The position numbers were made by a program, and so were the translations under genes. This document shows positions 41,363-49,865 of a stretch of DNA of 64,000 bases, piece after piece. The notes beneath the pieces are model-generated. The model ran no database searches, was not told the origin of the DNA, and was given only the letters and a program-made list of their open reading frames with translations. Each line of letters opens with the position of its first letter. Within the stretch, counting starts at the first letter, position 1. This DNA is from Saccharopolyspora soli (GTDB lineage Bacteria; Actinomycetota; Actinomycetes; Mycobacteriales; Pseudonocardiaceae), in contig NZ_JALBWV010000004.1 of the NCBI RefSeq assembly GCF_022678645.1, forward strand, positions 62,001 through 126,000. The letters run 5' to 3'.

Positions 41363-41786
41363 CGCGCCGATCCCTCTCGCTCAACTCAGCCAGGTACTGG
41401 TTGTAGGCGGCGAGCTCGGGATCTTCGTCGGCATCAACGGGCGGCGCTGGTGGCGGCACCAGCGGCCGCTTCCGACGGGTGGCGGTCGTGGGCCCGTCGC
41501 CGAGCTGCGCCGCAACCGCATCCTCCGGAGCGGGCTCTGCGGTGGATTCCGGTTCGGCCTCTTCCTGGTTCCCGTGCACGTCCATGCGCATCAGCCGGAT
41601 CCACAGGAAGATCGTGAACACGCCGAACAACGGCCACTGCAGGGCGTAGCCGAGGTTCTGGAAACTTCCCCCAGCCTCGTGCGCGCGGTCCCACTGCCAC
41701 ACGGCCAGAAAGCCGGTGGCGACTGTGGCGATGACGAACAGCGCATGCAGCAGCAGCCAACGCGGGGTCAACAGGCTGCGGAACAC
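41355..41786 (-). CDS. Two-TM membrane protein, actinobacterial SURF1-like/unknown
   Basis: 143 residues. TM1 (WLLLHALFVIATVATGFLAVWQWDRAHE) and TM2 (LQWPLFGVFTIFLWIRLMRMD) are joined by a loop with the conserved actinobacterial string GGSFQNLGYALQWP. A polar, Pro/Glu-rich cytoplasmic tail ends AAYNQYLAELSERDRR, which is also typical of the family. WQWDR recalls the SURF1 N-terminus, but the rest of SURF1 is missing. Role unknown. It converges on the preceding plus-strand gene with an 8-bp overlap of stops. Confidence 0.75.
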   Translation of the reverse strand: MFRSLLTPRWLLLHALFVIATVATGFLAVWQWDRAHEAGGSFQNLGYALQWPLFGVFTIFLWIRLMRMDVHGNQEEAEPESTAEPAPEDAVAAQLGDGPTTATRRKRPLVPPPAPPVDADEDPELAAYNQYLAELSERDRRAS

Positions 41787-42018
41787 AACTCGGATTCTAG
41801 GTGGTCGAGCGCCCGGGGGATCGGCCCGGCTCCGTCACGGACTGTTCACCCCCGTATCCCTCCGCCCGTGTCGTTCAGCAGATTGCATCAGCCGTCACAT
41901 GTGTCGAAAGACACACCAAAAGTCTCAGCCGCCGCCACGCCCAGCAGGCAAGGCTGCCCACCTCACCCGATGGCAAACGCCCTTCGCCACGTTTCACGGC
42001 ACCGGTCCGCACTGCGTA
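41787..42018. other. Short intergenic stretch, no gene
   Basis: No gene or repeat is visible between the two-TM gene start and the repeat cluster at 42019. Confidence 0.5.
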
Positions 42019-42211
42019 TGACAGGAAGGTTCCCTTCCTGCAGAAATGCGACCCGCCCCAGGGGCGGATGACAGAACAGTTCTCCTATTCCGAAGCTCCA
42101 GCCAGGTCGAGCATCGACGAGTTCGAGTCACAGGAAAGTTCCCATGCTGCGGTCGCCTGACCGGAGCGCCAGCGATGCGGGCCGGGGTGGTGACAGGAAG
42201 GTTCCCTTGCT
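42019..42211 (-). repeat. Cluster of four same-orientation single-arm repeats
   Basis: Right arms at 42019-42039, 42069-42089 (degenerate, TGACAGAACAGTTC), 42128-42148 (TCACAGGAAAGTTCCC) and 42191-42211. All face the same way with start-to-start distances of 50, 59 and 63 bp. The intervening sequences are unrelated to each other by eye. The last copy ends one base before the MFS stop codon. Confidence 0.88.
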
Positions 42212-42212
42212 C

Positions 42213-43364
42213 TCAGTCGCGGCGGGGGTGGCGGTTTGTGGCGAGGGGAACGCAGAGGGTGACGAGGGTCGCTGCGATGGCGAAGGTTGTCGGATAGCCC
42301 GACAAGGTGATCAGGATTCCGAAGCCCATTGAGCCGAGGCCGTTGCCCGCGTCGTAGGCGATGTTCCAGGCCGTGCTGGCCGGACCAGATTCGGCACGTT
42401 CGAACATCACGACCAGGGTGATGTTCTGCACCGCGCCGAACCCGATCCCGGAAGCAACCGCGCCCAGCAGAGCCAGCGGGTGCACACCCCCAGCCGCGAC
42501 CGCGAACAGACCCGTGCCCAACCCGGTCAGCACCACGGCTGGAACCAGCACCCGGTGTTGGCCGAGCCGATCGCCCAACTGCCCGGCGGTCCAACGGCCG
42601 AGCATGGTGGCGGCGCCGAAAGCCATCAGCGCCGCCGGTGCCATCGATCCGGCGACGGCCAGCGGCAGGAACGCGACGAGACCGCCAGCCGCGACTGCCG
42701 CGGCAGTCATGACCGTCCAGAGCGGCAGCAACGCGACGGGGAATGCAGGCGTGCCGGACCGCTCAGTGGGCCGGACCGGCACCCGTGACATGCCCAGCAC
42801 CGCGGCAGTCGCCACCACCGGCAACGCCCCGGCGATCCAGAACAGCGGAGCGAACCCGATCTGCTGGGCCAACCACACCCCAGCCGGGAGGAACAGAACG
42901 TTCGGCAGACCGACCGACAACCCGTAAAGGCCAGCCGCACGGCCGCGCTGCCTGGCGGGCACGAGTTCGGCGACCAGCGCGCCGCCCGTCACCGTGAGCA
43001 GGCCGAAGCCCACCCCTCGCAGGCCGGACACGCCAAGCAGCAGCCACAGATCGCTGGACAGCACGAACAACGGCGTCGGCAGGCCGATCAGGACGGTGCC
43101 CAGCCCGAAGGCGAGGCGGTGGTCGATCCGCTTCAGCAGCCACGGCATGCCCAGCTGGGTCAGCACTGTGACGAGCATGAAGACCGCGTTCGTCGCACCC
43201 GCCGCGACCTCACCCGCGCCTCCCGCTACCGCCCACAACGGGACGACCGGCAGCAGCAGTCCGTATCCGGCGAAGCCACCGACTGTAGCCACCAGCAACA
43301 ACCGAAAAGACCGGAGCTGCAACGGCGTCCTGTCCTTGGCACGCGATTCAACCGGTACTCGCAC
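42213..43364 (-). CDS. Major facilitator superfamily transporter
   Basis: About 383 residues, 12 TM helices. MFS features: LRSFRLLLVATVGGFAGYGLLLPVVPLW at TM1, GVSGLRGVGFGLLTVTGGALVAELVPARQRGRAAGLYGLSVGLPN at TM4-5 (motif close to the efflux signature), and a central loop RVPVRPTERSGTP. Most likely an exporter of a small molecule. GTG 43364 is chosen because TM1 follows at a normal distance; the frame to 43598 has no ribosome site. Divergent from the M14 peptidase gene, 134 bp away. Confidence 0.83.
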   Translation of the reverse strand: MRVPVESRAKDRTPLQLRSFRLLLVATVGGFAGYGLLLPVVPLWAVAGGAGEVAAGATNAVFMLVTVLTQLGMPWLLKRIDHRLAFGLGTVLIGLPTPLFVLSSDLWLLLGVSGLRGVGFGLLTVTGGALVAELVPARQRGRAAGLYGLSVGLPNVLFLPAGVWLAQQIGFAPLFWIAGALPVVATAAVLGMSRVPVRPTERSGTPAFPVALLPLWTVMTAAAVAAGGLVAFLPLAVAGSMAPAALMAFGAATMLGRWTAGQLGDRLGQHRVLVPAVVLTGLGTGLFAVAAGGVHPLALLGAVASGIGFGAVQNITLVVMFERAESGPASTAWNIAYDAGNGLGSMGFGILITLSGYPTTFAIAATLVTLCVPLATNRHPRRD

Positions 43365-43498
43365 CAGTTCTTGATAGGCCGCGCACACGCCGTCTGTCCA
43401 TCCGGACCAAAAGACCGAGATGTCCCCTCCTGGCCGATTGTGGCGTTGGCGAAGATCGGCTTGGCTAAGGCCGTCACTGCAACGGCTGGGAGGTCTGC

Positions 43499-44743
43499 AT
43501 GCATCGGATGCGAGCACTGGCACTGGCGACTTTGGTCGTGGGATCGGCGTTCGTTCCCGCAGCAGCCACCGCACCACCGATGATGGCGGCCCCACCACCG
43601 TGCAGCGAGGAACCGCGGGAAAACCCGATCACCGAGTTCACCAGCTACGACGAAATCCTGGTCGAGCTCGACCGGATCGAACGGGTGAGCGCGGGCAAGG
43701 TCGCGGTGGAAACCGTCGGCGAATCCAACCGGGGCCGCGACATGCTGCTCGCGCGTGTCGGCACTGGTCCCAAGGTTGTGCTCATCACCGGCGAGATCCA
43801 CGGCAACGAGAAGACCGGGCCAGACGCGGTGCTGGATCTGCTCGACTACCTGGGCACCTCGGATTCAGGTCGGGCCGCGCAGATCCGCGAGCAGCTGACC
43901 GTGGTGGCGATGCCGAAGATCAACCCGGACGGGGCGGCGCTGGACCGGCGTGGCAACGACATGACGTGGCAGGAAGTGCAGGCCCGCTTCCCGCAGCTGG
44001 CGACCGCGCAACCGGCGTGGAACTACTACACCGAGCCGCGGCAGGGTGACGACTACTCGCAGCGGCCTGGCTTCGACGTCAACCGCGACTACAACCCGAA
44101 TCTCGACTACCAGCCGCAGCCCCAGGACTTCCCGGGCTCCAGCGACCAGCCGGGTTGGTTCATCAGCCCCGAGACGCAGACAGTTCGCGACGTCTACCGC
44201 TCGTTGCAGGCCGAATTCGGCGCGGTCGACACCTACATCGACCTGCACCACCAGGGCGCGTGCTACACGGTTCCGGGCACCGACCGGTTCGTGACCATGA
44301 GCCTGTCCGGCAAGTTTGTCGCAGACCCCGCTACTCCGGCAGGTGCCGCGTACGCCGATTTCGCCGACACCTTCCGCCCGGAGTACTCCAAGCAGCTGAA
44401 CGTGGCCGCGTACAACGCGTTGCAAGCCGCAGCCAACCAGAATCCCGACTTCGGCAACATCACGCTGTACCCGCAGGACATCAACCTGCCGGGCACCGGG
44501 CTCGGCTCGTTCCAGCTCAACGGCAGCGGGGCGGTGTTGTTCGAGGTCCGCGGCCAGACCCAGACGCTCGGCGAGCAGTACCGGGAGATGCTGACCCGAA
44601 CCGTCTACATCGGACTTGACGGAATCCTCTCGTCGGTCGCCAGCGGCCAGGTCAACCAACTCGACCCTGCGGCTTACGACCGGATCCCACCGACTGAGCG
44701 CGGCGAGCAGACCATGACCACCATCACCGACATCGAGTCCTGA
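43499..44743 (+). CDS. Secreted M14 family zinc carboxypeptidase
   Basis: 414 residues. Signal peptide (MHRMRALALATLVVGSAFVP AAATA). Zinc ligands His101 and Glu104 in GEIHGNEKTG and a third His at about 250 in DLHHQG; catalytic Glu about 349 in LFEVRGQ. DVNRDYN supplies the substrate Arg/Asn pair. All M14 key residues are therefore visible. It would trim C-terminal residues from peptides, or act on peptidoglycan peptides, outside the cell. ATG 43499 has GGGAGGT 5 nt upstream. Followed by three repeat arms. Confidence 0.92.
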   Translation: MHRMRALALATLVVGSAFVPAAATAPPMMAAPPPCSEEPRENPITEFTSYDEILVELDRIERVSAGKVAVETVGESNRGRDMLLARVGTGPKVVLITGEIHGNEKTGPDAVLDLLDYLGTSDSGRAAQIREQLTVVAMPKINPDGAALDRRGNDMTWQEVQARFPQLATAQPAWNYYTEPRQGDDYSQRPGFDVNRDYNPNLDYQPQPQDFPGSSDQPGWFISPETQTVRDVYRSLQAEFGAVDTYIDLHHQGACYTVPGTDRFVTMSLSGKFVADPATPAGAAYADFADTFRPEYSKQLNVAAYNALQAAANQNPDFGNITLYPQDINLPGTGLGSFQLNGSGAVLFEVRGQTQTLGEQYREMLTRTVYIGLDGILSSVASGQVNQLDPAAYDRIPPTERGEQTMTTITDIES

Positions 44744-44810
44744 TCGACCTCGGTCATCAACGAGCAGAGCACGCCGCACGCGCTGACGCCGTGGCGTGCT
44801 CGGTGACGGA

Positions 44811-44935
44811 TGACAGAAAGGTTCCCATACTGCGGGAACTGGGGCGCCGGGCCGGGCGACGATGACAGGAAGGTTCCCTTGCTGCGGAAATGCGGCACGG
44901 ACCAAGGCGGGGAGTGACAGGAAGGTTCCCTTGCT
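44811..44935 (-). repeat. Cluster of three repeat arms with exact 52-bp period
   Basis: Same-orientation right arms at 44811-44831 (two changes), 44863-44883 and 44915-44935 (both perfect). Start-to-start distance is 52 bp in both intervals, with 31-bp spacers that share GCGG-type beginnings (TGCGGGAACTGGGG, GCGGAAATGCGGC) but then differ. Located after the M14 peptidase stop. Confidence 0.9.
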
Positions 44936-45324
44936 CCGGCATGAGACGAGCTCCGCGGGCGGGTGTTGATCTTGGAGCGTGGGCTTGCGTTTGGACCGGA
45001 GCGGGTCGCGGCTCGCACTCGGCGTGGGCAGCAGCAGGGTGGGCGTCGTGCACCTCTCCTGACTGACGCGCGGATGTTCATCGCCGCACATCTGGCGGGT
45101 GCGATCTGTTCAGACGCGGCATCGACGCGAGCTACGGCCTTTGGATCGGCGGTGTGGCTGTGTCGCAGCAACAGCGATGCCACACCGCTGGGGATCGCAT
45201 GCACCCAGCACGCAGGCGACCGGTGCGTGGGAACGGCCGTAGCGCGATCACGTCCGGTCGTGAACGAATCCGCGCACGACGGTACGGCTGGGCGTCCTTC
45301 GGACGTCGAAGTGTGTCGTGCGGC
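44936..45324. other. Intergenic region, no gene seen
   Basis: 389 bp between the repeat cluster and the stop of the convergent gene at 45325. Open frames on both strands have no ribosome site or motif. Confidence 0.5.
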
Positions 45325-46008
45325 TCAGTCCGTCAATTCGTCTAGCGCCGCTTGCGCTGCCGCGAGCTCCGCTCGGAGCTGTTCGACTCGGGCTCGCTGC
45401 TGCTCGCGGGCAGCGTCGATCAACGGCTCCACTGCCGCCGCGACATCGTCGTGCAGCGCTTTCGCCGCCTGGGCTACCGCGTTCGCCGCGACCGGCGTCG
45501 GGCGCAGCACCCGCTTTTTGCCAGTGCTGACCTCCACGCTCCACTGGCCGTCCTGATCCGCCGTCAGCGTCACCGTCGCTCCGCCTACCGGCTTCGGCTG
45601 ACGCGGCTTGCGCCGCGCCGCCGCGCTCTCGGCCGACTTCGTCGAGGCCGACGCAGCTGCTGGCGCTGGGGTCGAAGCCGCAGCGGCCCGGGGCTTCGCA
45701 GCGGCCGCAGGTTTCGCCGGAGCTGGGGCTGGCGCCGCGGGCTTCGCCGGTGGCTCAGCTGGCGCTGCCCGCTTGCGGGGTGGTTTGACCCGGGTGACCT
45801 CCGCCGCTGAGAAGGACAGCACGTCCTTCGAGCCAGCCGGGCGGACCTGGATGAAGTCGCCCTCGGCCGGTTCGCCGAGAGCGACGACCTTGCCGGAACG
45901 GCCTTCCTGGACGCCAACGGCCGAGCCGGTGAACCACACCGTCGGAGTGGTTCCGGCGCTCAGTTCCTCGCGGATTCCGCGCAGTTCGTCGGACGACAGC
46001 GGTGACAT
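45325..46008 (-). CDS. DUF6319-like conserved actinobacterial protein
   Basis: 227 residues. The N-terminal 75 residues form a small beta domain (GTTPTVWFTGSAVGVQEGRSGKVVALGEPAEGDFIQVRPAGSKDVLSFSAAEV). A low-complexity Ala/Pro/Lys linker (about 80-140) follows, then a Lsr2-like or DNA-binding-looking basic stretch (RRKPRQPKPVGG), a short beta segment (VTLTADQDGQWSVEVSTGKK) and a C-terminal coiled coil (LIDAAREQQRARVEQLRAELAAAQAALDEL). I recall a family called DUF6319 with this start, but cannot verify it. ATG 46008 is preferred. Function unknown; a nucleoid or ribosome-associated role is only a guess. Confidence 0.65.
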   Translation of the reverse strand: MSPLSSDELRGIREELSAGTTPTVWFTGSAVGVQEGRSGKVVALGEPAEGDFIQVRPAGSKDVLSFSAAEVTRVKPPRKRAAPAEPPAKPAAPAPAPAKPAAAAKPRAAAASTPAPAAASASTKSAESAAARRKPRQPKPVGGATVTLTADQDGQWSVEVSTGKKRVLRPTPVAANAVAQAAKALHDDVAAAVEPLIDAAREQQRARVEQLRAELAAAQAALDELTD

Positions 46009-46090
46009 GGCCACCCCTTGCTCAAGGGTGAGCCCCAACGGGGCTGTTCGACAGTGACCGTTCCACTATATCGAACGCCCGTGCGAAGCT

Positions 46091-47587
46091 TCAACGGGAT
46101 TCGCCCGCGGTGATCTCGTAGTCGGCCGGATTCGCTTTTCTGGTGCGCAGCCAGTACTTCCACGTGAATCCGGGCCAGATCGTGCGGTTGATGCCGTTCT
46201 CGTCGAGGTACCAGCTTCGGCAGCCGCCTGCCGACCAGACCGCGTCGGTGAGCTTCGACTGGATCTCGGCGTTGAAGGAGTCCTGCACCGACTGCCGCAC
46301 GTCGACCTGGCCCACTTCGTCGCGGCAGATCGGCCGCAGGCAGCTGAGCACGTAGTTGATCTGCGACTCGATCATGAACACCACGGAGTTGTGGCCGAGT
46401 CCGGTGTTGGGGCCCAGCAGGAAGAACAGGTTCGGGAAGCCGGAGACGGTGATGCCGAGGTATGCCTCCATCCCGTTGCGCCAGGCGTCCTGCAGCTTGC
46501 GACCGTCGCGGCCGACGATGCCCAGGTGGGCGAACGCGTCGGTGACGTGGAAGCCGGTGCCGTAGATGATTGCGTCCACCGGGTGTTCCGCGCCGTCGCC
46601 GGTGACCACCGAGCGGCGCCGAACTCCGGCCACCCCGCTGGTCACGAGGTCCACATTGGACCGGTTCAGCGTCGGGTAGTAGTCGCTGGAGAGCAGGATC
46701 CGCTTGCAGCCGATGGCGTAATCCGGCGTCACCGCCGCGCGCACCTTCGGATCCTTGATGGTTTCGCGGATGTGGCGCTTGGACATCCGCTCGGCGAGCT
46801 TGCCGAGCCGACGGTTGAACACCGCCACGTAGCGCGCTTCCAGCAACCAGTAGAGCGCCGCTCGCGCGATGCGCTGCAACATCGGCGTCCGGCGGAACCG
46901 GCGCTGCCAGGAACTCGGGATGGGCCAATCCGGTTTCGGTTGGATCCACGGCGGAGTGCGCTGGAACAGGTGCAACCGGGCGACCTGCTCGGCGATGCGC
47001 GGGACGAACTGGATCGCGCTGGCTCCGGTGCCGATCACCGCGACGCGCTTGTCGGCCAGGTCGAAGTCGTGGTTCCACTCCGCGGAGTGGAACACCTCGC
47101 CCTCGAAGGTCTCCACACCCGGCAGTTCCGGGTAGCTCGGAATGTGCAGGGCGCCGACACCGGACACCAGCGCGCGTCCCACGTACTCGGTCCCGTCCGC
47201 CGTGGACACCCGCCAGGTGTTGGCGCTCTCGTCGTACTCGGCGCCGGTGAACCGCACGCCGTAGTGGATGTGCTCGCGCACCCGGTACTTGTCGGCGCAG
47301 CGCTGCAGGTAGTCGGAGATCTCGCCCTGCTCGGCGAACATCCGGGACCAGGAGGGGTTCTGCTCGAACGAGAAGGAGTACATCAGCGACGGCACGTCGC
47401 AGGCGCAGCCGGGATAGGTGTTGTCCCGCCAGGTGCCGCCGAGATCGGCGGACTTCTCCAGCACGATGAAGTCGTCGATGCCGGCCTGCTTGAGGCGGAT
47501 CGCCATCCCGAGTCCGGCGAACCCGCTGCCTACGATGACCACCGATGTCTGATATCTGCGCTGGTCCCGCGTTTGCCGTTGCGCCAT
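46091..47587 (-). CDS. Flavin-containing monooxygenase, Baeyer-Villiger type
   Basis: 498 residues. FAD-binding GxGxxG (IVGSGFAGLGMAIRL, about 18-32), NADP-binding GTGASA (about 185-193), and the BVMO fingerprint FEGEVFHSAEW (about 160-170, FxGxxxHxxxW). DIAVYGTGFHVTD-like region (AIIYGTGFHVTDAFAHLGI) matches the C-terminal part. It would insert oxygen next to a ketone, or oxygenate N or S. ATG at 47587 has AGGAGGGC upstream. Divergent from a TetR gene with an inverted-repeat operator between them, so TetR probably represses it. Confidence 0.9.
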   Translation of the reverse strand: MAQRQTRDQRRYQTSVVIVGSGFAGLGMAIRLKQAGIDDFIVLEKSADLGGTWRDNTYPGCACDVPSLMYSFSFEQNPSWSRMFAEQGEISDYLQRCADKYRVREHIHYGVRFTGAEYDESANTWRVSTADGTEYVGRALVSGVGALHIPSYPELPGVETFEGEVFHSAEWNHDFDLADKRVAVIGTGASAIQFVPRIAEQVARLHLFQRTPPWIQPKPDWPIPSSWQRRFRRTPMLQRIARAALYWLLEARYVAVFNRRLGKLAERMSKRHIRETIKDPKVRAAVTPDYAIGCKRILLSSDYYPTLNRSNVDLVTSGVAGVRRRSVVTGDGAEHPVDAIIYGTGFHVTDAFAHLGIVGRDGRKLQDAWRNGMEAYLGITVSGFPNLFFLLGPNTGLGHNSVVFMIESQINYVLSCLRPICRDEVGQVDVRQSVQDSFNAEIQSKLTDAVWSAGGCRSWYLDENGINRTIWPGFTWKYWLRTRKANPADYEITAGESR

Positions 47588-47628
47588 CAGGCCCTCCTAG
47601 GACACCGACACGACTAAACTACCCAACG

Positions 47629-47651
47629 GTAGCCTACTACCAGTAGGTTAC
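47629..47651. promoter_or_regulatory. Probable TetR operator
   Basis: Inverted repeat GTAGCCTAC-TACCA-GTAGGTTAC (one mismatch), placed between the divergent monooxygenase (start 47587) and TetR (start 47670) genes. Half-site and spacer sizes fit a TetR-family dimer. A further half-like GGTAG lies on each side (47627 and 47656). Confidence 0.75.
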
Positions 47652-47669
47652 TTGCGGTAGGGTGCTTCC

Positions 47670-48281
47670 GTGGATGCGCAGCAGGCCCCGACCACCGGGC
47701 GCAAGCGGATGCCGCGAGCCGAGCGGGAGCGGCAGATCCTGGCCGTCGCCGAGCAGGTGTTCGCCGCCGACGGCTACCAGGCCGCCTCGATGGACAACAT
47801 CGCCGCACGGGTCGGCCTGTCCAAGCCGATGCTCTACGAGTACTTCGGTTCGAAGGAGGGTCTGCTGCTCGCCTGCCTGCAGAAGTCCAAGCGCGAACTG
47901 CTGGCCGCCACCACGGTCGCGGCCGCCGTTGCCAGCACTCCGGAACAGCTGCTGCACGACTGCCTGCTGGCCTTCTTCAAATTCGGCGACGAGCACGCCC
48001 AGGCGTGGGCGCTGCTGCGCAACGAGGCTGCCGTGTCGAGCGCTTCGGTGAACTCCGAATTCGAGGCGATCCGCGCGCAGCAGGTGGATTTCACCGCCGG
48101 ACTGCTGAAAACCGCCCGCCCCGCGCTCGATCCGGTGCGGCTGGAGGCATTCGCCGAGGCGATCATCGGCGCGTGCGAACGGCTCGCGGTTTGGCGGGAG
48201 CGCCACCCGGAGGTCACTCCGGAACAGGCCACCGATCATCTGCTGGCCCTGCTCAGCCCGAGCCTCGCGCAGAACCTCTAG
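47670..48281 (+). CDS. TetR family transcriptional regulator
   Basis: 203 residues. N-terminal HTH (about 16-62: RAERERQILAVAEQVFAADGYQAASMDNIAARVGLSKPMLYEYFGSKEGLL) and a variable ligand domain with CLLAFFKFGDEHAQAWALLRNEA. GTG 47670. Ligand unknown, perhaps the ketone substrate or a related compound of the divergent monooxygenase. It presumably binds the inverted repeat at 47629-47651 and controls both genes. Confidence 0.9.
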   Translation: MDAQQAPTTGRKRMPRAERERQILAVAEQVFAADGYQAASMDNIAARVGLSKPMLYEYFGSKEGLLLACLQKSKRELLAATTVAAAVASTPEQLLHDCLLAFFKFGDEHAQAWALLRNEAAVSSASVNSEFEAIRAQQVDFTAGLLKTARPALDPVRLEAFAEAIIGACERLAVWRERHPEVTPEQATDHLLALLSPSLAQNL

Positions 48282-48434
48282 CGTTTCCAACGAAATCGCC
48301 GCACCGCCAGGTCGGCGAACCGATCTTTCCTCACTCGTTCGGGTGGTCGCGGGATCTTCGGGGTCAAGATCGTCGGCACGTCCTCCGATACCGAGGCAGC
48401 CGTGTCAACACGTCATACCCAAGGAGAACAGATC

Positions 48435-49283
48435 TTGCGCCCCTGGACCACGCGCACAGTACAGGCAGCCGTTGTGGCCGCGGGGTTCGCCGCAGTCGGG
48501 ACCGGTGCCGCCTCTGCCGCGGACAACGTCGACATCCCGAAGCCGGACCTGTCGTCCGTTCCGGACAACATCGAGGTCTTCGCCCCGATGAACGCCTGCC
48601 AGATGCAGAACGAACCGGGCTACGGCCCGGCCAAGGCACCGTGCGCGGACACCCAACTGCACGCGAACACCCCGAACCTGATCAAGAAGGTGGGCGCGGA
48701 CATCACCACCACCGGCCACGGGGTGGCTGGTGAGCTGCGGGACGGCCGTCCGCTGCTCACCCCCGGCAAGCCGAACCGGGTGCTCGACCACGTCTTCGCC
48801 GAGACCACCCGCGTCGCGAAGATGACCAAAACCCGCCCGACCGTCGGCGGCTCGGTGACGCCCAACCACCTCGGCGTCGTCACCGAACGCCTCCCCAACG
48901 CGGCGCTGCTGGACACCGAGGTCGGGCCGCTGAAACCCGACCACCAGGGCACCTCGGCGCTGGACACCGCGGTCGACCTGACCGCCGCACAGGGCTACGA
49001 GGCGGAACCGCTGACCAACCCCGTCGGCATGGTCGCCCCGACGTTGGCGAACAACCCGTTGCAGAACTCCGGCGAGCCCGTGACCCTGCCGCAGCCGGAG
49101 AGGGTCCTGCCGGTTGCTGGCAAGCTCCCGGTCGTCTCCCAGTTGGACGGGGGCGGCGTCGGTGCGATGTCCCAGAACGTGGCCGGTCGGGTCACCGACC
49201 TGGTCTCGCAGGCCCCGGTGCACCGGATCATCGGGCAGCTCCCGGTGGTCGATCACGTCACCGGAACTCTGGCGCCGCGCTGA
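48435..49283 (+). CDS. Secreted protein of unknown function
   Basis: 282 residues from TTG 48435, which has AAGGAG 8 nt upstream; a GTG at 48402 is in frame but would put the ribosome site inside the gene. Signal peptide ends ASA (TVQAAVVAAGFAAVGTGAASA). The mature part is Pro/Gly-rich and low in hydrophobic blocks, with one Cys pair (MNACQMQ and APCADT, about 55-75), and repeated motifs such as VLPVAGKLPVVSQL and IIGQLPVVDHVTG at the C-terminus. It looks like an actinomycete cell-surface or spore-coat-type protein. I do not recognise a family. Ends in a canonical terminator. Confidence 0.75.
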   Translation: MRPWTTRTVQAAVVAAGFAAVGTGAASAADNVDIPKPDLSSVPDNIEVFAPMNACQMQNEPGYGPAKAPCADTQLHANTPNLIKKVGADITTTGHGVAGELRDGRPLLTPGKPNRVLDHVFAETTRVAKMTKTRPTVGGSVTPNHLGVVTERLPNAALLDTEVGPLKPDHQGTSALDTAVDLTAAQGYEAEPLTNPVGMVAPTLANNPLQNSGEPVTLPQPERVLPVAGKLPVVSQLDGGGVGAMSQNVAGRVTDLVSQAPVHRIIGQLPVVDHVTGTLAPR

Positions 49284-49300
49284 ATCAGCGGTCGCATCGA

Positions 49301-49337
49301 GTGGTCCCGGAACCAGTTCCGGGACCACTTTTCTTTT
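49301..49337 (+). terminator. Canonical rho-independent terminator
   Basis: 13-bp perfect stem GTGGTCCCGGAAC / GTTCCGGGACCAC (49301-49313 and 49316-49328) followed by TTTTCTTTT. This is the clearest intrinsic terminator in the window, 17 bp after the secreted-protein stop. Confidence 0.95.
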
Positions 49338-49549
49338 CCGTGCAACTGTTTCATGACAGTCTATAGTGGATTCTTCACCTCATGTTGTGAATCTTGCTGG
49401 AAAAGCCCGGTGGAATTCGACTTTCTCGGTGGATGTCGCGCAAACTCTGCCGCGCGGTCGCCGCTGGATGCGGACGTGCTCCGACGATGCCCCGGCACCG
49501 CAGGGCATGGATGCACCCCGCGAATCAGTCAACTTGAGGAGAAGCCACA

Positions 49550-49804
49550 GTGCGTACTGGTGCACGTATTGCGAGTGTTGCCACGGCTGCCGCCGCCATG
49601 CTGGCCGTCGCGTCTCCGGCCTTCGCCGACAGCGCGGACAACGACGGCATCAACGTCCTGGAGGACAACAACGTGAGCGCCATCCCGGTGCAGGCGTGCG
49701 GCAACAACGTCGGCGTCTTGATCGGTATCGTCGTGCCGATCCTGTCCCCGCAGGCCGACCAGTGCGTCAACGCGCCGATCGTCGACCACCCGAGCGCGGG
49801 CTGA
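49550..49804 (+). CDS. Small secreted chaplin-like protein
   Basis: 84 residues. Signal peptide MRTGARIASVATAAAAMLAV ASPAFA, then a mature peptide of about 57 residues: DGINVLEDNNVSAIPVQACGNNVGVLIGIVVPILSPQADQCVN. The pair of cysteines around a Val/Gly/Asn hydrophobic segment, with ACGNNVGV, is close to the chaplin pattern (CGNxVxV...C), though the spacing is longer and the NP motif differs. Chaplins assemble into amyloid surface films on aerial hyphae. GTG 49550 has GGAG 8-9 nt upstream. The nearby secreted gene at 48435 is in the same direction but has its own terminator. Confidence 0.7.
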   Translation: MRTGARIASVATAAAAMLAVASPAFADSADNDGINVLEDNNVSAIPVQACGNNVGVLIGIVVPILSPQADQCVNAPIVDHPSAG

Positions 49805-49820
49805 ACGCGACGAATGGGCG

Positions 49821-49852
49821 AAGGCGCCGGGCCAGCGTGGGCACGGCGCCTT
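49821..49852. terminator. Hairpin between convergent genes
   Basis: Perfect 9-bp arms AAGGCGCCG (49821-49829) and CGGCGCCTT (49844-49852) around a 14-nt loop, with T's after the right arm on the plus strand and A's on the minus. It lies between the chaplin-like stop (plus) and the aminotransferase stop (minus). Confidence 0.85.
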
Positions 49853-49865
49853 TGCCGTTGCTAGG

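Noticed and set aside
44811-44935. A short CRISPR-like array (21-bp repeats, 31-bp spacers)
   Set aside because: The repeat is the same as the dispersed palindrome arms, only three units exist, one is mutated, and no cas gene is in the window.
44963-45556. A 197-codon plus-strand frame
   Set aside because: It overlaps the gene at 45325 on the other strand and is Ser/Ala/Arg low-complexity without a start site.
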